Assembly (NCBI RefSeq): GCF_020164745.1
Contig: NZ_JAIUGV010000009.1
Span: 290,029 to 354,028 of the forward strand
DNA from: Mesorhizobium sp. ES1-4
GTDB taxonomy: Bacteria > Pseudomonadota > Alphaproteobacteria > Rhizobiales > Rhizobiaceae
Direction: 5' to 3'
Length of the DNA stretch: 64,000 nt
A program made the position numbers and the translations under genes. This document shows positions 9,601 to 16,996 of the stretch, one piece after another. A model generated the notes under the pieces. That model searched no databases. It was given only the letters and a program-made list of their open reading frames with translations, and was not told the DNA's origin. Position 1 is the stretch's first letter. Each line of letters starts with the position of its first letter.

Positions 9601-12600
9601 CGCTGTCGGCCAAAATCGCGGGCGAAAGCACGCATGCCCGGCTGGACCTTGCGGCGATCCTGCCCTCGGTCATCACCAGCCCGGCGAAAGTGGACGGGCT
9701 GTCACTGGCACTGCACTCGGATGCGTTCGATCTCAAGAACCGGGCCGGGCCGATTTCCGGGACGGTATCGGTGGACAAGGTCGGCCTCGAGAATGCCACG
9801 ATCGCGCCGCTGATCGCCGGCAAAGTCACGGCCGCGCTCAGCGGGCGCCTGACAGCCGACGCCATGGCCATCGATAGCGGCTCGTTCAAAAGCGATGCGC
9901 TCAACAGCCAGGTCGCTGGCCAGGTATCGTTGCGGGACGGCGCCATCGATCTCAAGCTGAGTGCGGATGCCCCGTCATCGGCCTTGCCGGCGGCGGCGCG
10001 AGGCATGCTCGGCGAACGGGCGCAGATCAGTGCCGCGATAAAGCGCGATCCCAATGGCGCTATCAACGTCGATGGGTTGAAGCTGATCTCTGGCCCGCTG
10101 AGCGCCGAGGGGCAAGCCAGCCTTGCCGACAACAAGCTGACCGCCGACATTACCGGCGCTCTTACAGACATTTCGTCGCTATCGAAGGACACCAAGGGTG
10201 CGATTTCCTTTGCATTAAATGCACAGGGGCCTGCCGCCGCGCCCGATCTGTCGCTGACGATCAACAGCGACCGGCTGCTGGTGGCGGAGCGCGAGATCAC
10301 CGGATTGAAGCTTACCGCCGCCGGCAAGGCGGATGCCGCCAGCCCGCAGGCGAACGTGCAGCTCACCGGCAATGTAGCGGGACAGGCTTTGCAAGGCAGC
10401 GTCGTGCTGGCGACGGCCGACGGCAAGAGCGCCATCAACGGCCTGCTCCTGTCGCTGGGCGAGAACAGGATTTCCGGCGATCTGGCGCTGGACGACAAGT
10501 TCGTGCCCGAAGGCACCATCTCGCTCGACCTGCCCGATATCGGGCCGCTCGCCGCGCTGGCGCTGGAAAAGGCCGAAGGCGACGTCCGCGGCACGATCGC
10601 CTTCTCCAGGAATGGCCCGGCGCCCCAGGTCGCCATCAAGGCGGCTGCCGCCTCGATCACGCGCGGCGACCTCCAGGCAAAGGCCGTTTCCATAGATGCA
10701 CTTGTCGCCAACTATCTCGCCGCGCCGGTCATCTCCGGCAAGATCCGCGCCGACACCGTCATATCGGGCGGCACCGTAATCAGCGGAATCGACGTCGACT
10801 TGAAGCGCGACGGCGACTGGACCGGCTTCTCCGGCGGCGCCACGGTCAAGGGCATTCCGGCCAAGGCAGCCGGCCGCGTGAAGGTGGTCGGCGGAACCAC
10901 CACGATCGAACTCGCTTCAGGGCAGGCTACGGTACAGGGCATCAAGGCGGCCATTGCCCAGGCCTCGACCGTCAGCATCGCCAACGGCACGACGACGCTG
11001 GACAGGCTGGTGCTCAACCTTGGCGGCGGTACCGCGACGGTGACCGGCAAGGTCGGGCAGGCGCTCGACATCAATGCTGATCTGGCGCGTGTGCCGATGT
11101 CGCTCGCCAACAGTTTTTCGCCCGGGCTCGATGCCGCTGGTTCCATCTCCGGCACGGTGAAGGTGACGGGTGCACCGGCAAGCCCCACCGTTGCCTTTAA
11201 GATAGACGCGGCCGGCGTGCAGACATCGCAGACCCGTGGTGCGGGTGTCGGCGCGGTGAGTGTTTCCTCGTCGGGTACCTTTGCCGGCAGCAAGCTGACC
11301 TTCGATGCCAATGTGAGCGATGGAGCGGGGCTCGGTCTCAAGGGCGGCGGCACGGTGACGACGGCGGGCACGCCGTCGCTGGCGCTCGACTTCAACGGTG
11401 CCGTGCCATTCGGCCTCCTCAGCGGGAAGCTTGCCGCACAGGGCCTGTCGCTGACCGGCAACGCCGACGTCAATGTCCAGGTGCGTGGTCCTGCGACATC
11501 GCCGTTGATCGGCGGCACGGTGAAGGCGTCGGGCGCGCGGCTGGTGGATGCGAATTCGGGCCTCGCCGTCAACAACATCGCCCTCGATGTCTCGATAGGT
11601 AACGGCGTCGCCAGGATCAACCGGTTGACCGGAACGCTGTCGACGCGCGGCAGCCTGTCGGCCAGCGGTACGGTCGGCATCAATCCCGCGCAAGGGTTCC
11701 CGGCCGACCTGTCGATCAAGCTCACCGATGGCCGCTACACGGATGGACGCGTGGTCACCGCCAACCTTGGCGGCGACCTGACGATAAAGGGGCCGCTGAC
11801 TTCGGCGCCGACGATCGCCGGCACCGTCAACCTGGCCAAGACCGTCATCACGGTTCCGAACAAATTGCCGGGCTCGCTCGCTGCGCTCGATGTCAAGCAC
11901 AAGAATGCGCCTGCCTCGGTCAGGGCACAGGACAAGGCGCTGCGGCCGGCGACGACGAGTGGCAAGAGCGGCGGCAGCGGCCTTGCGCTCGACGTCACGG
12001 TCAATGCGCCGAACCAGATTTTCATCCAGGGCAGGGGTGTCGACGCCGAACTCGGCGGCTCGCTCAAACTGACCGGCCCCGCCTCGTCGCCGCAAGCCGT
12101 CGGAACCTTCACCTTGCAGCGCGGCCGGCTGTCGATCCTTGGCAAGCGGCTGACCTTCACCGAGGGCACGGTCGGGTTCTCCGGCTCGCTGGTGCCTTAC
12201 CTCAATCTGACCGCGACGACGACCACGACCGGCGCAACCGTCACGATCGTGGTGTCGGGCGAGGCGACCAATCCCAAATTCACCTTCAGTTCGGTGCCGG
12301 CGCTGCCGGAGGATGAAGTGCTGGCGCAACTGATCTTCGGGCGGTCGATGTCGAAGCTGTCGCCGCTGCAGATCGCGCAGCTGGCGGAAGCTGCCGGGCA
12401 ACTGGCCGGGGTCGGCGGCTCGACGTCGCTGCTGGAGAATTTGCGCGGCGCCATCGGTGTCGACGATCTCGACGTCACCACCGATGACAAGGGTGGCACG
12501 GCGGTCTCTGCCGGCAAGTACCTCAACGACCGCACCTATGTGACCATCCAGAAGGGCGACAAGCCGGGTTCCGGCAAGGCGACCATCGACCTCAATGTCG

Positions 12601-12680
12601 GACGCGGCGTCAAATTGCGCGGCGAGGCGACGGACGCCGGCGAAGCCAAGGGCGGCATCTTTTACGAGAAGGAATATTGA
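6621..12680 (+). CDS. tamB: Translocation and assembly module protein TamB (DUF490), enlarged by internal duplication
   Basis: A 2019-residue protein with an N-terminal signal anchor (hydrophobic residues about 12-30), a very long repetitive beta-helical AsmA-like body and the conserved TamB C-terminal domain (about 1690-2019), ending in aromatic residues. TamB spans the periplasm from the inner membrane to TamA. It starts one base inside the tamA stop codon; a second in-frame ATG follows immediately. The protein is markedly longer than E. coli TamB (about 1260 residues). The extra length comes from a tandem duplication of about 625 residues (roughly 290-915 and 916-1540), with paired landmarks such as LKRDGDW, SFSPGLDAAG/AFSPGLDAAG and GIKAAIA. 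The assignment is firm; the duplication was read by eye. Confidence 0.93.
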   Translation: MMKTIWRILRIALYTLLIVAAGAIGALVVLTKTERGRDNLAGIISRLASTDDRKVTVSGIDGIWSGDLSVDHVVLEDREGAWLVARNVSVDWSPTALLSKSFSADRIAAGRIELARLPVAATQPPAQSGTTTLPVSIDIKQIDLPEIALGQQLAGSGIAELAAKGMLKADAAPLAIQTVLNVIRHDGKQGNVDAKIHFAPADNKLDLDLKASEPAGGIIANLLKLPDAPPVDIVVSGSGPLNNWSGVGTFLVDHQIVTQLTGRHQLTDKGNHVEAKGDGDFARFLPENLKPLFAGKTSFDVAGTATSAGGISIDRASIESDAVHGTASGIADPAGASDLSVELAAKGPPVVISVGSKAQPITLAIKNATARAFGDGKAPIVDIGASFVSIVVGGTRLDDLAAQIHSDGFDIQNRAGPLAVKLEAGALKTDVATLAPLVTGKVNVDLAGSISKDAVVAIDQGTLRSDALNASLTATVALADMSMQLKMNADAVATAFPQQIASVLGGRVKFSATASRDPQGSFAANSIELTSGSLSASGTAAMQGTDIQADIKGKLGDVSVLSPTVGVPVAGGVNFALSATGAITAPDFTVSAGSDSLTASGRTVKAIKLNASGKADITSPSAKVSLTGAVNDQPLDIKADLVTSEGKRSINGFLVALGDNKVSGDLALDEKFMPLGTLTLAAPAIDQLAALAGQAVTGDINGTILFAKDGDAPSIAIDTKSTSVARGEVTAKAIAINALIANYLKAPAISGTIRADAVTSGSTEIGGIGVDLKRDGDWTNFTGGATIAGIPATATGRVKIAEGTTSVEITSGAATVRGIKAAIAEPSALTIANGTANIEKLALDIGGGRVALSGSAGETLDLAAQVSALPAALANAFSPGLDAAGTLDGIAEVSGAPATPDIRFNAKLAGAETSQTRQAGLGPLAVVAAGSYTVAGGVALDHATLSGDKVSGQAAGTINPNGASDFAIDLTSSGPSLPLTVGSPQSPVKMEIRSLSAKIAGESTHARLDLAAILPSVITSPAKVDGLSLALHSDAFDLKNRAGPISGTVSVDKVGLENATIAPLIAGKVTAALSGRLTADAMAIDSGSFKSDALNSQVAGQVSLRDGAIDLKLSADAPSSALPAAARGMLGERAQISAAIKRDPNGAINVDGLKLISGPLSAEGQASLADNKLTADITGALTDISSLSKDTKGAISFALNAQGPAAAPDLSLTINSDRLLVAEREITGLKLTAAGKADAASPQANVQLTGNVAGQALQGSVVLATADGKSAINGLLLSLGENRISGDLALDDKFVPEGTISLDLPDIGPLAALALEKAEGDVRGTIAFSRNGPAPQVAIKAAAASITRGDLQAKAVSIDALVANYLAAPVISGKIRADTVISGGTVISGIDVDLKRDGDWTGFSGGATVKGIPAKAAGRVKVVGGTTTIELASGQATVQGIKAAIAQASTVSIANGTTTLDRLVLNLGGGTATVTGKVGQALDINADLARVPMSLANSFSPGLDAAGSISGTVKVTGAPASPTVAFKIDAAGVQTSQTRGAGVGAVSVSSSGTFAGSKLTFDANVSDGAGLGLKGGGTVTTAGTPSLALDFNGAVPFGLLSGKLAAQGLSLTGNADVNVQVRGPATSPLIGGTVKASGARLVDANSGLAVNNIALDVSIGNGVARINRLTGTLSTRGSLSASGTVGINPAQGFPADLSIKLTDGRYTDGRVVTANLGGDLTIKGPLTSAPTIAGTVNLAKTVITVPNKLPGSLAALDVKHKNAPASVRAQDKALRPATTSGKSGGSGLALDVTVNAPNQIFIQGRGVDAELGGSLKLTGPASSPQAVGTFTLQRGRLSILGKRLTFTEGTVGFSGSLVPYLNLTATTTTTGATVTIVVSGEATNPKFTFSSVPALPEDEVLAQLIFGRSMSKLSPLQIAQLAEAAGQLAGVGGSTSLLENLRGAIGVDDLDVTTDDKGGTAVSAGKYLNDRTYVTIQKGDKPGSGKATIDLNVGRGVKLRGEATDAGEAKGGIFYEKEY
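7490..11250 (+). repeat. Tandem coding duplication inside tamB (two units of about 1.87 kb)
   Basis: Unit 1 is approximately 7490-9370 and unit 2 approximately 9371-11250. Equivalent sites are about 1865-1885 bases apart: the codons for LKRDGDW at about 8937 and 10802, and for FSPGLDAAG at about 9249 and 11115. The NRAGP motif (about 7858 and 9737) and the GIKAAIA motif occur once in each unit. The copies are diverged at the protein level, so the duplication is old, but the order of motifs is fully preserved. Boundaries are approximate. Confidence 0.8.
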
Positions 12681-12833
12681 CGGCCTTGCCCTTGTCCTGG
12701 CCGCAACTGGCGCTGTAGCAACCAGTGAAAATGTCTCAATTTAATTGCCCGAAGAGATTTTGGCGGAATCTGGGCGCACTAGCAATTTTGCGCCAAGACT
12801 GTCGCTATCGCGCGAACCGCCCCCCGTCCAAAG

Positions 12834-12862
12834 TTGCACATTCGCTAACATGTTCCCTAATC
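12834..12862 (+). promoter_or_regulatory. Possible sigma-70-type promoter of the peptide ABC operon
   Basis: TTGCAC (12834-12839), a 17-base spacer and CTAATC (12857-12862) lie about 70 bases upstream of the binding-protein start. The match to -35/-10 consensus is moderate and based on sequence alone. The rest of the 253-base gap (12681-12933) shows no convincing gene. Confidence 0.3.
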
Positions 12863-12933
12863 CACGTCGTCTTTGACATCACGGCCTGGATGCGGAATGT
12901 TAATCGGCGGAAAGCCAACAATGGGAGTTAGTC

Positions 12934-14592
12934 ATGACAATCTATAAGAGCAACGGCGACAGCGTTCCGGATCACATCCTGGCGATGGCCGAAGAAGCCA
13001 AGTCCGGCAAGGTCGATCGCCGCGAATTCCTCGCGCTGGCCAGCGTTTTCGGCGCCTCGACGGCCATGGCATACGGTCTGCTTGGCCTTGCCGCACCGAC
13101 CCCGGCCAAGGCCGAGGACGTGCAGGGCAAGAAGGGCGGCGTGCTGAAGGTGGCGATGTCGATCAAGGATCCCAAGGATCCGCGTACGGCCGACTGGTCC
13201 GAGATCGCCAACGCCGAGCGCCAGGCGCTCGAGCCGCTGGTGAAATACACCAAGGAGTACACCTTCGCACCCTACCTGCTGGCAAGCTGGGACATCAACG
13301 ACGACGCCACCGAATACACGCTGCATGTGCGGCCGGGCGTCGAATGGAACAATGGCGACAAGTTCACCGCCGATGACGTGATCCACAACTTCACCCGCTG
13401 GGCCGACAAAACAGCGGAAGGCAACTCGATGCCGGGACGCCTCGGCAGCCTCGTCGACGAGACGACCAAAAAGTTGCGCGATGGGTCTGTGGTCAAGGTC
13501 GACGACATGACGGTCAAGCTGAAGCTGTCGAAGCCCGACATCGCCATCATCCCGAACCTGTGCGACTATCCCGGCCTCGTCGTCCACAAGAGCTTCGACG
13601 AGAAGGGTGCCAACTTCAAGAGCTGCCCGATCGGCACCGGTCCGTTCGAGCTCGTCTCCTATGATGTCGGCCAGAAGGTGGTCTACAAGCGCCGCACGAC
13701 CGGCAAGTGGTGGCAGGGCGAGGCGTTCCTCGATGGCGTCGAGTTCATCGACTATGGCACCGATCCGGCCGCGACGGTTTCGGCCTTCGAATCGGGCGAA
13801 GTGCAGACCAACCACGAAACCACAGCCGACTACGTCAAGATCATCGAAGGCGTCGGTGCGCCGGCTTCGGAAGTCGTGACCGCGGCCACCGTGGTCTCTC
13901 GCTTCAACGTCAACGCCAAGCCCTATGGTGACCAGAAGGTGCGTCAGGCGATGTGCCTCGCCGTCGACAATTCGGTCGTGCTGCAGCTCGGCTACGGCAA
14001 CGCCGGCACGCCGGCCGAAAATCACCACGTCGCGCCGATCCATCCGGAATATGTCGAGCTGCCGAAGATCCCTCGCGACATCGCCAAGGCCAAGCAGATG
14101 CTGACCGAAGCCGGCGTGATCGATTTCGAGCACGAGCTGATCAGCAATGACGAGGATTACCACAAGAACACCACCGACGCGATCGCGGCCCAGCTGCGCG
14201 AGGCCGGCATCAAGGTGAAGCGCACCGTGCTGCCGAGCTCGACGTTCTGGAACGACTGGACGAAATATCCGTTCTCGGAAACCAACTGGAACATGCGTCC
14301 GCTGGGCATCCAGGTCATCGCCATCGCCTACCGCTCCGGCGAAGCCTGGAACGAGACGGCTTACGCCAATCCGGATTTCGACAAGAAGGTCAACGAGGCT
14401 CTCGGCATCGCCGATGCGGAGAAGCGCAAAGTGGTGATGAAGGATATCGAGACGATGCTGCAGGAATCCGGCATCATCATCCAGCCTTACTGGCGCAAGC
14501 TCTACATCAACATCAAGCCCGAGGTGAAGAACCACTCGATGCACCCCACCTACGAGCACGACTTCGGCAAGGTCTGGCTCGATCAGGCGTGA
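12934..14592 (+). CDS. ABC transporter substrate-binding protein, family 5 (peptide/opine type), Tat-exported
   Basis: A 552-residue periplasmic binding protein of the extracellular solute-binding family 5 (DppA/OppA type). An N-terminal extension of 28 residues precedes the twin-arginine motif DRREFLALAS (Arg 29-30), and a likely cleavage site AKA-ED lies at residue 60/61. This suggests export of a folded protein by Tat. The body contains the family pattern of a large two-lobed protein (WNNGDKFTADDV, GTGPFELVSYD). It is the first gene of a five-function importer operon continuing to 19330. A GGAG ribosome site precedes the ATG. The substrate is not identifiable from sequence; peptides, opines or other amines are possible. 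Confidence 0.9.
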   Translation: MTIYKSNGDSVPDHILAMAEEAKSGKVDRREFLALASVFGASTAMAYGLLGLAAPTPAKAEDVQGKKGGVLKVAMSIKDPKDPRTADWSEIANAERQALEPLVKYTKEYTFAPYLLASWDINDDATEYTLHVRPGVEWNNGDKFTADDVIHNFTRWADKTAEGNSMPGRLGSLVDETTKKLRDGSVVKVDDMTVKLKLSKPDIAIIPNLCDYPGLVVHKSFDEKGANFKSCPIGTGPFELVSYDVGQKVVYKRRTTGKWWQGEAFLDGVEFIDYGTDPAATVSAFESGEVQTNHETTADYVKIIEGVGAPASEVVTAATVVSRFNVNAKPYGDQKVRQAMCLAVDNSVVLQLGYGNAGTPAENHHVAPIHPEYVELPKIPRDIAKAKQMLTEAGVIDFEHELISNDEDYHKNTTDAIAAQLREAGIKVKRTVLPSSTFWNDWTKYPFSETNWNMRPLGIQVIAIAYRSGEAWNETAYANPDFDKKVNEALGIADAEKRKVVMKDIETMLQESGIIIQPYWRKLYINIKPEVKNHSMHPTYEHDFGKVWLDQA

Positions 14593-14606
14593 CCCACGGC
14601 TTGACG

Positions 14607-14675
14607 AACATGAGGGGTCGATAGTCCCCTCATGTTTGCAGGATCGCCGCCGTTGCATTCGATGCAGCGGCGGCG
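14607..14675 (+). other. Two intercistronic hairpins between binding-protein and permease genes
   Basis: Hairpin 1 is an 11-bp perfect stem (14607-14617 with 14626-14636, AACATGAGGGG and its complement). Hairpin 2 pairs CGCCGCCG (14645-14652) with CGGCGGCG (14668-14675) and an inner TGCAT/ATGCA stem. There is only a short T run after the first. Such structures downstream of binding-protein genes usually protect the upstream mRNA or attenuate transcription into the membrane genes. Confidence 0.6.
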
Positions 14676-14744
14676 TGACGTCACAAGGTTTTCGAAACAG
14701 GGTTGACCAATATCTGACCCCAACCCGGCCGGCAGGGGGGCACA

Positions 14745-15779
14745 ATGTTATCATTCATCATCAGACGCATCGGCACGATACTGCTCACGATGCTGTGCCT
14801 GACGCTGGTCGTCTTCTTCCTCGTCAATCTCGAACCCAACCTGAAGAAGCTGGCGATCAGCCAGACCGAAATGCACACGTCGGCCGAGCAGCTTGAAAGC
14901 TGGCTGGTCAACCACGGCTATCGCCAGAACTTCTTCGTCCGCTACGGTCAGTGGCTCGGCATCATGCCCAAGCAGCCGATCACGGATCCGGCGACCGGAA
15001 CGACGACGCAGCGCTTCTCCTTCTGCAACGACCCGGTCGTGCCAACGTTTTCCGGCGTCATCGAGGGGGATTTCGGCTGCTCGACCAAGTTCAAGACCAC
15101 GGTCGCGGCCAAGCTGTTCCCGGCGCTCGGCGCCACAGGCATCCTCATGCTCTGCGTGCTGGGGGTGATGGTGCCGGTCTCGCTGCTCATCGGCATCCTG
15201 GCCGGCATGCGGGAGGGGTCGCGTACCGATCGCGTGCTGTCGGTCGCCTCGATCGCCTCGACGGCAACGCCTGAATATGTATCCGGCGTCATCTTCACCG
15301 TCATCTTCGCCTCCTGGCTCGGCTGGCTGAACGGCTCGGCAGCTTCAGCCAGCCAGGGCATCACCTTCTACAACTTCACGCTCCCGGTGATCACGCTCGC
15401 CATCTATGGCATCGGCTACATCGCGCGCATGACACGCGCCTCGATGGTTGAGGTGATGACGCAGCAATATATCCGAACCGCGCGCCTGAAGGGGCTCTCC
15501 TTCAGGAGTGTCGTGGTCAAGCATGCGTTGCGCAACGCGTTGATCGCACCGTTCACCGTCATCATGCTGCAGTTCCCCTGGCTGCTCACCGGTGTCGTCA
15601 TCGTCGAGGTGATGTTCCGCTACCAGGGCTTCGGCTACACGTTGGTCGAGGCGGCCGGCAACAACGACATCGATCTTCTGCTCGGCTGTTCGCTGGTCTC
15701 TGTGTTCATCGTCTTGATCACGCAGCTCATTTCCGATGTCGGCTATGCATTCCTCAATCCGCGCATCCGGGTTCAGTAG
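14745..15779 (+). CDS. ABC transporter permease, DppB/OppB type
   Basis: A 344-residue inner-membrane permease. The N-terminal membrane segment (residues 5-27) is followed by a long periplasmic segment and then the binding-protein-dependent transport domain with the conserved cytoplasmic EAA-type loop around the sequence YIRTARLKGLSFR. It forms the channel together with the next permease. The start follows a G-rich ribosome site. The periplasmic segment (about residues 30-120, containing two Cys) is longer than in E. coli DppB but is common in this family. Confidence 0.9.
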   Translation: MLSFIIRRIGTILLTMLCLTLVVFFLVNLEPNLKKLAISQTEMHTSAEQLESWLVNHGYRQNFFVRYGQWLGIMPKQPITDPATGTTTQRFSFCNDPVVPTFSGVIEGDFGCSTKFKTTVAAKLFPALGATGILMLCVLGVMVPVSLLIGILAGMREGSRTDRVLSVASIASTATPEYVSGVIFTVIFASWLGWLNGSAASASQGITFYNFTLPVITLAIYGIGYIARMTRASMVEVMTQQYIRTARLKGLSFRSVVVKHALRNALIAPFTVIMLQFPWLLTGVVIVEVMFRYQGFGYTLVEAAGNNDIDLLLGCSLVSVFIVLITQLISDVGYAFLNPRIRVQ

Positions 15780-15790
15780 GGAGAAGGCGC

Positions 15791-16948
15791 ATGCAACCTC
15801 AATATATCGGCGCCTCCACCATCGTCCTCGAAGTGCTCTGGCGCTTCTGGCCCGTTTGGGTCGCGCTTTTCATCGTCATGGGCGCGAGCTTCCTCTACAA
15901 GAAGAAGCTGGCGCTTTACGGACAGCTGTTCGACAGCGGCGTCGGCATGACGGGCGTTTTCATCTGCCTGTTCTGGCTGTTCACCGCGATCTTCGCCTCG
16001 ACCATTTCGCCTTTCGATCCGCTCGGCCAGATCCCGATCATGAAGGACACGCTGCCCGGCGCCATCGAACCGCAATCGGGGCTCGTCTATCTGTTCGGCG
16101 GCGACAAGCTGGCGCGTGACGTGTTCTCGCGCATGGTCTATGGCAGCCAGATCGTGCTGATCATCGCCCCGGCCGCGACAGGCTTTGCGCTGATGGTCGG
16201 CATCACGCTCGGCCTGCCGGCCGGCTATTACGGCGGCAAGATCGATTCCATCCTCTCGTTCTTGGCCAATCTGGTGCTGGCTTTTCCGGTGATCCTGCTG
16301 TTCTACCTGCTGGTGACGCCGGGCATCATGGACACGCCGATCCCCTATGGGCTGGCGGGTGTCTTCTTCCTGTTTCCGATCATCTTCTTCTGCGTGTTGT
16401 TCTGGACACGCTACAAGAACCGACCGGACCGGATCTACATCCTGCTCGGCCTGACGCTTGTCATAGGTGGCTGGATCTACCTCGGCCTTGTCTTCGACAG
16501 GGATCCGCTGCACATCGTCCACATCGATCCCAACCAGCTCAACATCTTCGTGGCGGTGGTGTTCGCCTCCAGTCCCGGCGTGTTCCGTATCGTGCGTGGC
16601 CTGACCATGGACATCAAGACGCGCGACTATGTGGCGGCGGCGCAGACGCGCGGCGAATCGCCTTGGTACATCATGCTGTGGGAAATCCTGCCCAATGCGC
16701 GCGGGCCGCTGATAGTCGACGCCTGCCTGCGCATCGGATACACCACCATCCTGCTCGGCACGCTGGGCTATTTCGGCCTTGGGCTCGCACCCGAGAGCCC
16801 GGACTGGGGCACCGCGATCAAGGACGCCAGCCGACTGCTGCGGTCCTTCATCCATCCGGCGCTGCCGCCGACGATCGCGCTGATGTCGTTCGTGCTGGGT
16901 CTCAATTTGCTGGCCGATTCGCTGCGCGAGCAATCGATGAAAGACTGA
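15791..16948 (+). CDS. ABC transporter permease, DppC/OppC type, with extra membrane segments
   Basis: A 385-residue permease, partner of the preceding gene (11-base gap). The C-terminal half has the typical EAA loop (DYVAAAQTRGESPW) and last transmembrane helices (FGLGLAPESPDWG). Compared with the usual length near 300, this protein carries extra hydrophobic segments in the middle: about residues 187-208 (FLFPIIFFCVLF) and 217-235 (ILLGLTLVIGGWIYLGLVF), placed before the EAA loop. GGGAG precedes the ATG. The stop codon lies 48 bases before the most likely start of the ATPase gene. Confidence 0.9.
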   Translation: MQPQYIGASTIVLEVLWRFWPVWVALFIVMGASFLYKKKLALYGQLFDSGVGMTGVFICLFWLFTAIFASTISPFDPLGQIPIMKDTLPGAIEPQSGLVYLFGGDKLARDVFSRMVYGSQIVLIIAPAATGFALMVGITLGLPAGYYGGKIDSILSFLANLVLAFPVILLFYLLVTPGIMDTPIPYGLAGVFFLFPIIFFCVLFWTRYKNRPDRIYILLGLTLVIGGWIYLGLVFDRDPLHIVHIDPNQLNIFVAVVFASSPGVFRIVRGLTMDIKTRDYVAAAQTRGESPWYIMLWEILPNARGPLIVDACLRIGYTTILLGTLGYFGLGLAPESPDWGTAIKDASRLLRSFIHPALPPTIALMSFVLGLNLLADSLREQSMKD

Positions 16949-16996
16949 TTGACGGGCCTTGACCCGCGTCTGTTAAAATTTGGATTGGAGCGACCC

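Noticed and set aside
7965..12401. Several 300-550 codon minus-strand frames inside tamB
   Set aside because: They arise from the high GC content and repetitive codon pattern of tamB; none has protein-family features.
12725..12931. 68-codon plus frame before the peptide ABC operon
   Set aside because: No ribosome site, unusual composition, and it overlaps the likely promoter; treated as chance.
12928..14754. 608-codon minus-strand frame over the binding-protein gene
   Set aside because: Its composition is of shadow type (rich in Arg, Asp, Val, His), while the plus frame has a Tat signal and clear family motifs.
16949..16996. TTG start for the fused ABC ATPase
   Set aside because: It lacks a ribosome site and the added 16 residues are not family-like, whereas the ATG at 16997 has GGAG at proper spacing.
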